Notes under the pieces: generated by a model
Databases searched by the model: none
Told to the model about the DNA's origin: nothing
What the model saw: only the letters and a program-made list of their open reading frames with translations
Assembly (NCBI RefSeq): GCF_014805625.2
Contig: NW_023998431.1
Location: forward strand, 6,270,213-6,334,212
Source of the DNA: Glossina fuscipes
Taxonomy: Eukaryota; Arthropoda; Insecta; Diptera; Glossinidae
Length of the DNA: 64,000 nucleotides
Direction of reading: 5' to 3'
Shown: positions 34,326 through 46,563 of the stretch, in pieces
How the letters are laid out: every line of letters starts with the position of its first letter
Position numbering within the stretch: position 1 is the first letter of the stretch
Translations under genes and position numbers: made by a program

Positions 34326-35312
34326 ATGGAAAACACAGTGATGAATTCAGAACTCTTGCTGCCTAAAGGTTTCTGCCTTTTGGAAACACAAGTAGCTGGT
34401 CACACATTTTCGTCCGATGCGAAGGCTTTAGGAATGTTAAAAAATGAAATTCTAGGATGTGTTTTAAAGCCCATGGGCAAACCAGAATGTGGCGAAAGAG
34501 AGTTAGCTTTTTACGAATGCGTGACAGATAGTAACGATCCTATATTAAATAAAGTGCGTTCCTTAATACCAAAATTCTATGAGAAGATAAAATTAAGAGT
34601 TAACACTATGGACCATACTTTTTTAAAACTTGAGGATCTTACGCATTGCATAAAAAAGCCTTGTATTATGGACATTAAAATTGGAAAACGTACGTGGGAT
34701 CCTTTAGCTACAGCGGAGAAACGCGACATTGAAGAGAAAAAATATGTTCAATGTAAACAAAAATTGGGTTTATGCTTACCAGGCTTTCAGGTGTATTCAA
34801 AAACGCCGCTGACACAAGAAGAAGTGCTTCTACGCTACGGCAAAGACTATGGTAGACAATTAAATGACAGTGAATTCCGTAAAACAATGTCGTTATTCCT
34901 ACAGTGTCAGAAAGTCGTATGCTGGCCTCTCGTCCAAGAATTATTAACTCAGCTTTATGCAATACGTGATTGGTTCAGCGAACAGAGACTGTTTCATTTT
35001 TATGCAAGTTCACTATTAGTGGTATATGACTATGAAACTGTGCAGTTTTTAACTGGAACCACGCAAAACGGTTCAAAAGAAACCTTACCCAATGGAAATG
35101 CACAAAATGATGTTTGCGATTTTAAGTATGAGGACCTAGCACCAACAGCTCTCTCATCGGCCCGCCATGTTCAAAATGTCTCACCATACATTAAAGTGCG
35201 AATGATTGACTTTGCACATGTGTTCCCAGCTAGCGATGGGTCACCCGACACTAACTACATATTCGGGCTACAAAATTTAATCAAAATTATTGAGGATTTA
35301 CTTAGTCGTTAA
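34326..35312 (+). CDS. Ipk2: Inositol polyphosphate multikinase
   Basis: Ipk2/IPMK phosphorylates inositol trisphosphate and tetrakisphosphate toward IP5 in the nucleus and cytosol. The gene is one exon of 328 residues, ATG at 34326 with a second in-frame ATG five codons on. The family signature PxxxDxKxG is present as PCIMDIKIGKRTWDP (about residues 119-133). The SSLL-type motif appears as ASSLLVVYDYE (about 234-244), and the metal-binding IDF motif as VRMIDFAHVFP (about 296-306). The end, NYIFGLQNLIKIIEDL, is typical. A hydrophilic insert rich in Asn and Gly (about 250-270) separates the last two motifs, as in other fly forms. It faces Sf3b1 tail to tail with 217 bases between the stop codons. 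Confidence 0.93.
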   Translation: MENTVMNSELLLPKGFCLLETQVAGHTFSSDAKALGMLKNEILGCVLKPMGKPECGERELAFYECVTDSNDPILNKVRSLIPKFYEKIKLRVNTMDHTFLKLEDLTHCIKKPCIMDIKIGKRTWDPLATAEKRDIEEKKYVQCKQKLGLCLPGFQVYSKTPLTQEEVLLRYGKDYGRQLNDSEFRKTMSLFLQCQKVVCWPLVQELLTQLYAIRDWFSEQRLFHFYASSLLVVYDYETVQFLTGTTQNGSKETLPNGNAQNDVCDFKYEDLAPTALSSARHVQNVSPYIKVRMIDFAHVFPASDGSPDTNYIFGLQNLIKIIEDLLSR

Positions 35313-35529
35313 TATGTGCTTCAAATAATGACTTAGCATGAATATCTTGCAGTTTTATATCTGATTTTTTGGCAGGAGTTCCGCTTTTTTATAATTGTGT
35401 ACGTTAAGAAGAAAAGACAAATATATAAAATAATTCTTTTGGATGAAAAACATCGGTTCATTTCGATTAAATTTAAATGCGAAACTACAAAGGAAAATTG
35501 GTGGATGTATTTTTGCGTACATTATTTAC
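35313..35529. other. Tail-to-tail spacer between Ipk2 and Sf3b1
   Basis: Only 217 bases separate two convergent stop codons. No canonical AATAAA is visible on either strand inside the spacer, so one or both transcripts probably run into the other's 3' region. Confidence 0.5.
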
Positions 35530-38500
35530 TTAAAGAGTATAATCGAGCTCATAGCGTTCATATTGATTTTTCGGATCATTTGTTATTCTTGGGTAACCGG
35601 CAATTAGGGCGTCTTGCCCGCCAATATAAAGGGAATTATAGATTTTCCAATAGACATCGCGAACTTTTCGAGCAGGATGAAACAAGCCTTGTAAAGTATA
35701 CTGTAAAATTTTAATAGGACCAAGAGAAACCCGCAATCCCTCCACGGCATCCATGAAGGCCTGAACTAAATGCGGCGATGTTTCAAATATGTTAGGCCAC
35801 ACGTAGTTAAGTAGATGTATAAGAGCATCTTCACAGCCGAAACCGTAGACCCCTAATGCCATATGCTTAATAGCAGCACATGCAGTTTGACGATGTACCA
35901 AATCCCGATCCATTAAGGCGTCTTCTAATAGAGGACATACAGCATATATGTAATCCTTGCCCATCTCGCCAATATACTCGAAAAGAAAAGATAAAGACTT
36001 CAGTACGCCATTTTGCACATTTAATTCTGGCACTCGATATTCGTTCATTAAAGCCGGAAGTACCGTAAAGGGACGACATGTTTCAGCAACGATTGCAATA
36101 GCAACCGTAGTACATACCCGGTTTTGACGCTCTTGCACTTTTAAGTTATTTAAAAGTGTGGCTAGAACGTCATGTGGACCAATAGCTTTAGCTATATAAC
36201 CGAAAGTATTGACAGTAGCACGACGAATTGCTTTTTTATGAGCTTTGAGTAGCTCTAATAATTCAAAACAAATGCGCATCCATTCCCGTGCAGACACATA
36301 CTCCGGGCCTCTGTCGGCTATGCGACCGACCAGATCTATGCAATTTTCCTGAACTTTTTCGTGACGATTTTTTAAAATTGGTGTTAAACGAGGCAATAAA
36401 TCCTTAATAGGTGGCGTCATTTTCGTCATACCAATAACATTCACAATGGCTTTCAAAGCACCAAGAATACTACCCAATACTTCGGGATACTCTTCACCCA
36501 GATATTCGTACAATACAACTCCTAAATGCCCCATTAGCTTCTCCTCTTGACAGGTTTTCATGACAATAGCAATCCGAGAGATTAGATCAGCTGCTTGCTG
36601 GCGCACTTTGGCCGACTTATTATTCAAACGCCATAAAATTGTACCACATATTTGAGGCAGATAAGGTTTCACTCGTTTACCTAACTGATTCACTATGGTT
36701 CCAAATCCATTTAGCATAACAACATCTTCGGTAGTCTGCTCTTGGAAGGCGTATAAAATACCATCTATCAATTGTTCTTCGAGTCGAGAGTCAATATCAG
36801 CTGCCCCTAAATTAGCCATAATTTTCTCAATAGTTTCCATTACCATTTTTCGATACTGTTCATTTTCGTCTTTTAAATCATCTACAACGCGGTTTATGAT
36901 TTCTGATGCGCCCACTTTGTTAGCAATTTCTACAGTCGTATCAACTAACTGTCTGTAATTGCGTCTATCCAGAGCCATGCGATGATTCCAGAAGAATTTA
37001 AAAAAATGTGGCAGTATTTCCTCTTTAATGTATTGGGCTTCAACACCATCCGTTGCACAACACTGCTTAACTACTTTCAACACGATTTTCTTCATTTCTT
37101 CATCAGGTGATTGAAACTCTCGAATCAATATCAGCATCACTTCACGAGTATAGTAATTAGCATATTCAGCGTCCATCAGTGGAATCAAGTACCCAATAGC
37201 TTTAAGAAAAGCAGCCAAGCCTTTACCTCGATGCGTGCGAATACCTTTCCACAAGGGTTTTAGTACAGAATCGAAAGATTCAATGCCATAAGGAGTAGCC
37301 GCTTCCGCTAAAGCGGCTATAGCTAGAGCTGTGATAGTGCGTACCTTCTGCTGTTCATCTACTAGACCATGTTCAATAATTTCTACTAAGGCCTTCAAGT
37401 GCGGTAGAATTGCACAGCCCATTAGAATAGCAATTTGCTGCACGATTTTAATGCCAGTGTGGCGAGCTTGCCAAGATTTTTTCGACTTACAGACTGCTTT
37501 AAGAAATGGCAGTAACGATGGTATACCGAGGGCAGAAGCGACGACGGCAAATGCTCGAGCAGTGGTGTTACGCACATACTCATCGATATTGTCTATATCA
37601 GGGCGCATTGTTGAAATCATAGTAGCCAAGCCAGCGGCCTTAGCCAAATTCGAAATAATTTCGCGACCTTCGACTCTAGCGTAATAGTCTTCGTCAATTA
37701 ACAATGGTTCAATTACAACAAGTATTTTGTGCACGTAGGGTCGCACTAAATCATCCAATTTATACAGTACGCGATCAATGACTTTTACCAACAAATGACG
37801 TTCTTGATCTTCTAATGTTGGCGACATAAGCAATGGTAAAATTTGATTAAATAATGGGCCTGCTCCAAATTCTCGAGCTTTGTCTGTAATTTGTCTCAGA
37901 GCCGATTTGCGCATGGGTGGTGAACCGTTTTTTATAGTTAATAATAACTTCATTATTTTGCGTTCCTTCATCTCTTCTGGTGATAAGGTGTCTTCGTCTA
38001 CATCTACCAAAAGTTTATCAAAGTATTGAGCATCCTCTGGCTTCATAAAAGGCAAATTTTGGCCTTTTGGCTGATTATCCATAAATTTCGCATTTTTATC
38101 CTCGACTTGAATAAAGAACCCAGCGGGAGTTCCAGCTCCAATGGGTGTAGGGGTAGCCATTAGTTTTCGGCCTGGTGTCCTCAGAGGAACATATCCCGCT
38201 GGGGGTGGTAGAATTTTGTATCCTGGAGGAAACATTTGATCAAGCTCTTCGTCTGTAAAAGGTCTATTGCGTTCGTCAATCTCTTTTTCCCAACGATAAG
38301 CTTGCAATTGCTCCGGTGTCATCGCGGCTAGAGCACCGGGAGTGGGCGTGGCCATAGCCATAGCCTTCACACCTATAGGAGTTGTACCTCTAGGCGTGAG
38401 GAGAGGAGTTGCATGTCCTGGCGTAACATGTGGTGTTATGCTTGGCGTCATATTCGGAGTGACAGCTGAGGGAGTCATTGATGGTGTAGTGTTTGATGGG

Positions 38501-39742
38501 GTTTCATCCCAACGCGATCGCCTTTTTGAAGCACCGGGTGTAGACTCAATCACAATGTTATCGGTAGTACTACGGTCCGGTTTTGGAGTCTCTGCCCAAC
38601 CACTGTGACCAGGAGTTTCTCGTTCCGTTTTAGGAGTTTCATCCCATCTATTACGTCTTACAGACTTTTCATGGCCAGGGGTTTCGTGACCAGGAGTCAT
38701 TGCATGCGCTGGCGTTGCATCCCATATGCGCGTGCTTAAACCTGGCGTTGCACCCGGTGTTTCGCTCCCTGTTTTATGCGCAGGCGTTTCATCCCATCGA
38801 TGATCGGCTGGGGTTTTCTAAAAGTAGAAGTTTATAATTGACTAGACATGTTTAATTCATACATCTTTGCAGTTTACATACATCTTCCCAAATAGGTGTC
38901 GCTAAACTACTAGGAGTAGAAACCACCTTAGCTGGGACAAAACTGTCACTAACTGTCTGATCCCAACGCCCACGCTTACGGCCACTTTCCTTCGGTAAAT
39001 CCGAACTCGTTTTTACCAAAGATCCATCTTTTGATTTGTCAATAATTTTGCGGCGTAACTCATTTTCTTCTCCTTTTAGCATTTGCTCACGCATTATGTC
39101 CGTATAAGTTCTGGATCCTATATCGGGTGTTTTACCACCATCGGCAAATGGGTCAGCACGGTCAGGAGATATTATAGCTCTGCGACGTTTCTTATACTCT
39201 TCTTCTCTATCGGCTATGGTACCACGTCTACGATCTGCCAATGCATCCACATCCTCTTTTCCCTAAAGGAAATGAAAAAAAACATACATATGAATACGAA
39301 AAGAACTTGGGGGTGATTTCAACTCACTCGAACCGCATCCTTCAGTAGATATTTAGGTGCCGTATATGACGCTCGTTTTTGAGGTGCTGGAAAACCATCA
39401 TCCTCGTCTTCATCAAGATCATCATTAGCTGCAATTGAAGTATTATAACCCTTATAGCGGTTCGATCCTTTGTCATTATCGTACAAGTCAGTATCATAGA
39501 AGTTGCCACTGTCCAACAAACCAACGCCCTCGTTTGCGTTCTTCTTGAGTTCACTTTTCTTTGATTGAATATCGGCTATTTGAGCCTCAATGTCTGCAAT
39601 AACACATTATATATTAAGTAAAATGTGCAGAATATAATAGTACTTCATTTCTTAACATATATAAAAAAATTTAATTCTGCTTAGTACGTTTAGCAGTAAT
39701 ATATCTTATGTTACCTTCATGTGTACGAGCAATATTTTCCAT
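35530..39742 (-). CDS. Sf3b1: Splicing factor 3B subunit 1 (SF3b155, U2 snRNP)
   Basis: SF3B1 is the HEAT-repeat scaffold of the U2 snRNP that clamps the branch site. Four exons join in phase: 39742-39715 (MENIARTHE), 39593-39328, 39262-38882 and 38817-35530, for 1320 residues (human 1304). The N-terminal third carries the Thr-Pro-rich region with U2AF-ligand-type motifs: HRWDETP, RIWDATP, NRWDETP, GWAETP and SRWDETP, and many TPGH repeats. From about residue 520 to the end the HEAT repeats are nearly identical to the vertebrate protein, for example [20 protein letters not shown] and [12 protein letters not shown], the segment holding the Lys equivalent to human K700. The protein ends [10 protein letters not shown]. 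The large last exon of 3.3 kb has no interrupting stop. Constitutive nuclear role; no sign of damage. Confidence 0.97.
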
Positions 39743-40100
39743 TTTGTCTTACGAAAATTATTGTTAGAAAGATATATTTCCTTTCTGTAGCTGTTTAGAG
39801 CAAAATAATTCTATTGTCGAGCTTTGGTATTTGGGTACCCCTTGACGACATTTATAGTGTTGCCATATGCCCCTGTGAAATGCTTGATAAATGGCGGCTA
39901 ACGTCACTATCTAGATTCCAACTAAGTTAGTGCAACGAGATGTATACTATTCATTTCAAGGATTACTCAGAAAATTCGACCGACATTTACTGCATTCATA
40001 GGTCTGCGCAAAGTACGTAAACCTTTCCTGTAATTACTGTCAGTTTCTTCATATAAGTTGAAAACAAGCATAATAAATTGTTGACCTAATTATTTGTTTA
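39743..40100. other. Upstream region of Sf3b1
   Basis: Sequence 5' of the Sf3b1 start (reading leftward); it should contain promoter and 5' UTR. No named element was seen. Confidence 0.35.
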
Positions 40101-40106
40101 TAGGCA

Positions 40107-40725
40107 GCGGTGTTTTTGTTTTTTAGGTTAAAAACTCCCAAATGAACACAATAAGTAACCGTGCTGTCATATTATCTTACGCGAAAATGTAAACGAAAAC
40201 ATATGGCTTTTGAATCAAAAATAAAGACACCAGCGTAAACGTCACAACAATTTTATAGCAAAATTATAGTAAGGAAGTCAATATTAAGTAAACAAATTTG
40301 TTTATTGATTAACGAAAAAGAAGATTGAGTAGATATATATATTGGACTTATTTTTATGTATTTATTTATCCATAATTAGAAAACTACCATTTACCACTCT
40401 AAAAAAACGTTTAAAAAATATATTTCAACTCTAAAGTAAGCGGTCTTTATTGCTTGTTTTCTATTCCTTTCCAAATAATGTATAGTACAACACAAATTGC
40501 CACTTACATAATAAAAAAAGAAAAATACCATTGGTAAATATAACGTAAATAATTTTTAAATTTTAAATAAACTACCCTTATTTCTTCTTGTCCGATGTTT
40601 CTCTTTCTTTTATTCGTATGTATATATGCGCAAACATATGATTTATTAATTCCTATAAAGTGTTGTAGTAAATCGGCAAATTGAAAGTCCCATCCCGAAA
40701 ATCAGAATTACACTTCATTCTGCAA
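40107..40725. repeat. Copy of the AT-rich terminal-inverted-repeat element, near full length
   Basis: The left end reads TTTTTTAGGTTAAAAACTCC, then a TGCTGTCATATTATCTTACG core and GAAAATGTAAACG, then ACATATGG. The right end reads AAAGTCCCATCCCGAAAATC, then AGAATTACACTTCATTCTG, which matches the right terminus of the copy at 51432. The interior (AACTACCATTTACC, CTTTATTGCTTG, TAATGTATAGTACA) is shared with the copies at 51432 and 53840. At about 620 bp it gives the best idea of the unit length. It has no gene. Confidence 0.65.
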
Positions 40726-40970
40726 ACCGTCCAAATGTACTACACAATTTTTGTACCAGTATTCCAGTATTCCTAAATCTGTCAGTGACCCTCTCGAAAA
40801 AAATGGTCTAATTTGTGTACCACTTTGGAAAACTGATATAAAATAAATTGAAAAGAAAAACAATATATCACAATCGTTTATTAAATGAAAATGTATCCGA
40901 GAATTTGTATATAAACATTTATATTTCATTATATTACACATAACTTAAATATTATATTATATTAATGCAT

Positions 40971-41130
40971 TTGCGTGGCCGGGAAGGTAAAAGATCTCGA
41001 CTAACAACTTAATGGTCACGGGTTCACATCTTAAATGTGATAGAATTTCCAATAAAGCTTATAGCCTTAGATGCTAATGTTTTAAAATCTTTATTATTAG
41101 AATTTAGTTTTCTGACTAAATTAATAATAA
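40971..41130 (+). repeat. tRNA-derived SINE, copy 1
   Basis: The 5' part has a tRNA-like look: TTGCGTGGCCGGGAAGG in the A-box position and GGTTCACATCT in the B-box position about 45 bases on. The 3' part reads TATAGCCTTAGATGCTAATG, then an ATTTAGTTTTCTGACTAAAT stretch and an (AAT)n tail. The same order recurs at 57664. Confidence 0.7.
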
Positions 41131-41334
41131 AATATTACTAAAATTTGTATGTCAATTTTATATATATATGCAATATTACGAGAGCAGTAGGAATGTTTCA
41201 ATTCCACTGTTATATGACCAGAACTGCAGTTTTCATTTCACTGTTTTTTGTGATTTAGCATCTTTGTTCATTCCATTCGTACGAATATTTCGAACATTTC
41301 GTTCGACCGGCTTCATTTTATAGTTAGGTTATTC
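41131..41334. promoter_or_regulatory. Proximal upstream region of Ost48
   Basis: About 200 bases separate the SINE from the Ost48 start, so the core promoter should be here. A TATATATATG lies near 41160; whether it is a TATA box is unproven. Confidence 0.25.
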
Positions 41335-42765
41335 ATGATTATTGCATTTACAATGTGGAAATATTTTTTATTAATATTTGTGCTTATACAATCAAATGTA
41401 GCAATTTTAGAAAATGAAGGCGATACATTGGTACTCCTTGATAATTTAGCTATTCGTGAAACACATTCAATATTTTTTAAATCTCTACAAGGTAAGTCGT
41501 TTGAAATGTGCTACGTGGACCAATATCTGATTAATAAAGATTTTTTAGAACGAGGATTTAAGCTTACCTTTAAATTGGCTGACGATGCTAGTTTGTTGTT
41601 GTCGCGCTATGAAGAATATCTCTTTAAGAATGTAATCGTGTTTGCTCCTAGTGTGGAGGAGTTCGGAGGGGAATTAAGTGTTGAAAAATTAGCTGAATTT
41701 GTGGACGATGGTGGTAACGTATTGGTGGCAGGCAGTGAAAAGTCAGGAGATGCCTTACGTGAATTCGCATCAGAGTGTGGTTTTGAAATGGATGAACTTG
41801 GTGCTGCTGTCATGGATCATTTACACTATGACATTGATGACACAGGTGACCATACAACAATCCTCACCGCTGCACGTAACCTTTTGGATGCACCCACCAT
41901 CATGGGTGATAGCCGTAGGGATGAAAAGAGACCTTTATTGTATCGTGGTACTGGTTTGCTAGCAGATAAGGAAAATTCTTTGGTTTTGCAGTTATTGACA
42001 GCCGAGACTACAGCGTATAGTTACCATCCTGAGCAACCAATTGAAGATTATCCACATGCTGTGGGCCGCAATACTTTATTAATTACAGCCTTACAGGCCC
42101 GAAATAACGCACGGGTTGTTTTTTCGGGTTCTTTATACTTTTTCTCCGATGAAGCATTCACAAAAACTGTAGAATATGCTAAGACGGGTGTGTCATATAA
42201 GTTGGCGGGAAATGAAGAGACTGCCATCGCTATTAGTAAATGGGTCTTTGGTGAAAGTGGCCGTCTTCGCGTCGCTGAAGTGAAACATCATCGTGAAGGT
42301 GAAATGCAGCCACCAGATCAAGCATATACAATTACAAATCCAGTCGTCTATTCAATAAAAATTGAAGAGTTAATTCATGATAAGTGGTTCCCATTTAAAG
42401 CAAACGATGTTCAGCTCGAATTTGTTCGCATTGATCCCTTTGTACGAATAACTTTGAAGCAGGTTGAAGGAGAACGTTACGAAGCTAGATTTAAAATCCC
42501 AGATGTTTACGGGGTTTACCAGTTTAAAGTTAACTATGATCGCATTGGCTACACTCACTTATATAATATCACACAGGTATCAGTTCGACCTTTAGAACAT
42601 ACACAGTACGAAAGATTTATTCCGAGCGCTTTCCCTTACTATACCAGCGCTTTTTCAATGATGGTCGGTGTTTTCATTTTCTCATTTGTATTTTTACATT
42701 TCAAAGAAGAAACCGTCAGTTCAGGAGGATTTATAAAAAAAAGCGAAGACAAAAAGCTTCAATAG
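41335..42765 (+). CDS. Ost48: Oligosaccharyltransferase 48-kDa subunit (DDOST)
   Basis: OST48 is a non-catalytic subunit of the ER oligosaccharyltransferase that N-glycosylates nascent proteins. The gene is one exon. The start at 41335 gives 476 residues; a second in-frame ATG at 41353 ([17 protein letters not shown]) starts a more typical signal peptide and may be the real start. The mature protein begins around [20 protein letters not shown], the family's N-terminal block, and continues with [10 protein letters not shown] and [12 protein letters not shown] transmembrane segment near the C-terminus ([19 protein letters not shown]) is followed by a short cytosolic tail ending KKLQ, a KKxx ER-retrieval signal. 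An AATAAA lies at 42844. It converges with Rab10. Confidence 0.96.
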   Translation: MIIAFTMWKYFLLIFVLIQSNVAILENEGDTLVLLDNLAIRETHSIFFKSLQGKSFEMCYVDQYLINKDFLERGFKLTFKLADDASLLLSRYEEYLFKNVIVFAPSVEEFGGELSVEKLAEFVDDGGNVLVAGSEKSGDALREFASECGFEMDELGAAVMDHLHYDIDDTGDHTTILTAARNLLDAPTIMGDSRRDEKRPLLYRGTGLLADKENSLVLQLLTAETTAYSYHPEQPIEDYPHAVGRNTLLITALQARNNARVVFSGSLYFFSDEAFTKTVEYAKTGVSYKLAGNEETAIAISKWVFGESGRLRVAEVKHHREGEMQPPDQAYTITNPVVYSIKIEELIHDKWFPFKANDVQLEFVRIDPFVRITLKQVEGERYEARFKIPDVYGVYQFKVNYDRIGYTHLYNITQVSVRPLEHTQYERFIPSAFPYYTSAFSMMVGVFIFSFVFLHFKEETVSSGGFIKKSEDKKLQ

Positions 42766-42843
42766 GATTGTATTGGTATTTTAGTTTAAAAATCTTAACA
42801 GGGCATTAGTACTGCTTTTAACTATGTGCTTGCTTATACCTGT

Positions 42844-42849
42844 AATAAA
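42844..42849 (+). terminator. Ost48 polyadenylation signal
   Basis: Canonical AATAAA 79 bases after the Ost48 stop codon on the coding strand. Confidence 0.6.
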
Positions 42850-43483
42850 ATGTGCTCCTATAATTTTATCTTGCTTTTTTATTAAAAATAGACGCATGTA
42901 GACGAAGTGGAAGATGTCCTTTATTATTTCTCTCTTGTTTATATTTATTTATTCTTTTAATTAATGATACCGCACATGGAAAGCCGGAAACTAAGAACTA
43001 CAGACATATAAAATACAGATTCCTACTTATACGCATTATTATGCAGTAATACCGGAATTTTCTAGCCAATAAGATAAAAAGCAGCATAGACGTACATACA
43101 ATTCAGGTAAATATTGGGGTTGTAGAAAAGTATAAAAGCATTGTTTCTTAGTAATAATTATAATTTGATCAGTAAGTCGGTGAACGCATGAAACATAAAC
43201 AACCTGATTGATTGCATCTACTAACATGTGATGGAAATTTGTGCTTATATATATCGTGCTTACTTTGTGCATTTAAAAGCGATGTGGCCTCATTTTAAGA
43301 ATAAAACATGCTCATAAATGTGTATATATAAGTTTATGTTTGCGTTCGTACAATTACAGATTAAAATATTTACGTAAATGTAATGATGATGATAAAGGAG
43401 GATAAGGATAACATTGAGAGGTTTAAGTATGGAAATGGACTTTAAATTGTTGCGAATGTGTAGGGAACTAGATCTCAATGATC
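42850..43483. other. Spacer holding the Rab10 3' UTR
   Basis: Between the Ost48 polyadenylation signal and the Rab10 stop. The minus-strand transcript of Rab10 should extend into it. No separate gene is supported. Confidence 0.4.
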
Positions 43484-44831
43484 TTAAGAACAACAACTTT
43501 TATATGCAGGAGCTTTTTCGTTGTTTCTACGATCAACTACGACACGTTCCGGATTTTCGGCTGACTCTCGCCCTGCAGTTTTATCCAGTATAGCCTCGGC
43601 TAATTCACAAAACGCCCGTTCAATATTTATATTTGATTTGGCTGAGGTCTCCATAAAACGTATACCGTGTTCTCTGGCGATCTGAACGGGAGACAACACG
43701 TGACAAAGCTGTGATAATTTCTTAAGCTACCTATACTTACTGCTTCCCCACGTTCTTTGCTCACAACCCGCTTATCGGCCATGTCACATTTATTGCCCAA
43801 TATCATCTTCTCAACATCTTCGTTAGCATGCTAAGTGAAATTAGATTTGAAATAATACGAGATCAAACAGTTCTACTACCAACTTACTTCATCTATGTTC
43901 CGTAGCCATTTTACTATATTTTCGAAACTTTTTTCATTTGTAATATCATAGACTAGCATGATCCCCATGGCACCACGATAATATGATGTAGTGATTGTAT
44001 GAAAACGCTCTTGACCTGCTGTATCCCAGATTTGCAATTTTATCTTCTTTCCCCTCAATTCAACGGTTTTGATTTTGAAGTCGATTCCTAAAAATGAAAT
44101 AAAAATTTATTTTTACTTAGCATATATAAATGGTTGATTTAATTGTTCTTAAATGAGATTAGCATAGAAAAATTCAAATTACAATAAGAAAATTAAATTA
44201 ATTGAAGGCTTCGTGATTTTCACAAAATGGAAAAATGAAATATTTTCACTTGCCATCTCTTAGAATTTTAACATTAATTAACACCATATTTTTTTTATAT
44301 AATATGTACGTGTTTAATCGTGCGTGCGTACATATAAAAATGTATGAACATATAATTTGGATTAATTTTGTGCTAACATTTTTTACGCCGCTTAAGTGAA
44401 GCTTATTCACAATTTTGAAAATGGCTTTAGAAATATTTATGCATATAGATAAATGGCAAGCATGACTTTGTGTTTATATTATACATTTTCAAGTTATTAA
44501 AAAGGTGAACATTAAGTCCAAAGAGCAAAATTTAAAAAAAATCATAACTATTGTTACATTTTATTGAACTGTTTGCAAACAATTGAAACCAATGTATGCA
44601 TGTGTATATATTAACACCACACCCTTATCGGGTGCCAGCGCATCCACTACTTGTCCACTTTTTTGATAAATACACATATTCGTTTTCCATCATCTTTAAC
44701 TCACCAATAGTTGATATAAACGTGGACGTGAAAGCGTCATCCGAAAAACGAAATAATATGCAGGTTTTCCCAACACCGGAGTCTCCTATCAGCAACAGTT
44801 TAAAAAGAAGATCGTAAGTTTTCTTTGCCAT
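43484..44831 (-). CDS. Rab10: Rab10 small GTPase
   Basis: Rab10 directs polarised secretion, including basement-membrane delivery in Drosophila follicle cells. Four exons join in phase: 44831-44705, 44087-43888, 43830-43741 and 43681-43484, for 204 residues, the exact length of the fly protein as recalled. Seen motifs: P-loop [11 protein letters not shown], switch [18 protein letters not shown], switch [21 protein letters not shown], guanine-binding NKCDMADKR and [11 protein letters not shown]. The C-terminus ends KSCCS, with the paired Cys for geranylgeranylation. [19 protein letters not shown] and [16 protein letters not shown] favour Rab10 over Rab8. The first intron is the long one (617 bases); the other two are 57 and 59. 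The upstream in-frame codon at 44840 is GTG, so ATG at 44831 is the start. Confidence 0.97.
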
Positions 44832-46563
44832 TGTGGGCACTGGAAGTTAATTGGTAATTGTGCTTATTATTCTTAATTTAATTTGGTTTTGTTTTCATCA
44901 ATTTCCGTGCACTCTCAATAATCGCATCACACACACATAAGTTATTTAAAAGTTTGACAAATTTTATTTTTCTTTATATATGTACACAGATCCACTTTAT
45001 TCTCTAAAATTTTCTCATCAGTTTATTATTCAGAGTTCGGCTTTGCCAGATTCACGAAATTCCCTATAGTTTACATGTACGTTTTCTATCGAAAACCGTA
45101 GATTTGTATAAATTCTTTTACGCAATGGCAAAAAGTTATACATACTAGATGTTTTTCAAGTTTACTTGGATGAGTCAACCTTGTGGGGGTGCCATATTTT
45201 TCCTTGACGAAAAAGAAATAAATTATTTTCGCTTCATATGTAATTAATAAATATAATGGAAAATAATTTTACTCAAATTGTGCAAGTGAAAAATTTTAAA
45301 TAAAATGAATGCATAAAAAAAAGTAATATAATAGCACGCATGCTTTGTATTTTAAGATAGCTCTTTTTAAAAGAGAAAATCTCTCGAATAGCACGCTAAG
45401 GTAATATTAGTGAAATGCAAAACTATTGTATAAACTTAATTTTGCAAATTACAGCATTCTTTGAAAAGTTATCTATATTAGATTAGCAATTAACTTTTAA
45501 CGTAACATCGCATTTTGCGAATAGTTTGACTCGTTCCCTTTATGAGTAAAATGTGGCAACCATTAAAAGATTCTGACTAATTCGGAAACATCGATTTAGA
45601 AAAAACAAGAGCATAAAGTTGAAAAACGAAAATCTTAAGTTAGGAGAAATTGTTGACGAATAAAATAAAGATTGCATCTCAAATCGAGGCATATGTTCGA
45701 GATATATTTGCTTTTACATTTTTATAAATGAGTTTTTTTATTATTATCGTTTAATTTAGCATTTAAACGCAGGAACATTGACTCGCCAACTTTTTTGCCA
45801 TCCCTTTTTAAAAAGAAGTGAAAAACTAAAAATATCTTTAAAATAAATTTGCCCTTAGTAAGGAAGTAAATACGAGATTACTGTTTCTTCGATATTAAAT
45901 TAAAATTAAATGAAGTTATGAGAAAGTATATTATAATATATTATGTGTTGTCGTTGCAATTATATGAGTGGTCAGTGTGACGAAGAAAAGAACATATCGG
46001 ACTAAAAAGAAGGTGAAGGTGTTTGTACTCTTCTCCTCTTACCACAACAGCTCCTATAATAAGCAAGACGAAATAACTGCTTAAAAAGAGGGGACTAAAA
46101 AACCTTTTTTTATAAAAAAATTGTACTAACCATAAGATTATCCTGAATAAAGACGCGTCGTTTACAATTCCATATAACCATACAAGTCGTTCAATAATAA
46201 TCACCCAAATAAGGTAAATTTTCTGCTTATTAATGAGATTAGATAGCATGCGTTGTAAGGTAATCGCCAACACAACAAATACATATGTATATGTTTATAC
46301 GTATGGATATACATGTACATACGTTAGAGCTAGAGGAATTTATATCAAACCGGATGAGATTTGTGCATATAAAAATATATATATACTATCTTATATATAT
46401 GAGAGTTGTTATAAATGAGATGTTTTTAATTATGGGAATCTGCTTAAAAGAATGCATACTATCGCCGGTTGAATCCTATTTTTAATTAAAAGTTATGCAT
46501 GATTTTATCTATTTTTCTTTACACTTAATTTAAAGCTTCAATACCTAGCTATTTAATATTCAA
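44832..46563. other. Divergent promoter region between Rab10 and the LRRFIP gene
   Basis: The two genes point away from each other, so 1.7 kb holds both 5' regions. No coding exon was recognised; a 110-codon minus-strand frame at 45941 has a long hydrophobic, low-complexity content and no support. Confidence 0.4.

Noticed and set aside
40971..41040. tRNA gene at the SINE 5' end
   Set aside because: The A and B boxes are present in part, but the acceptor stem does not pair and the same sequence recurs with a 3' body and AAT tail, so it is a SINE.
45941..46273. 110-codon minus frame between Rab10 and LRRFIP
   Set aside because: Aromatic/hydrophobic low-complexity content from AT-rich DNA, no start context and no splice support.
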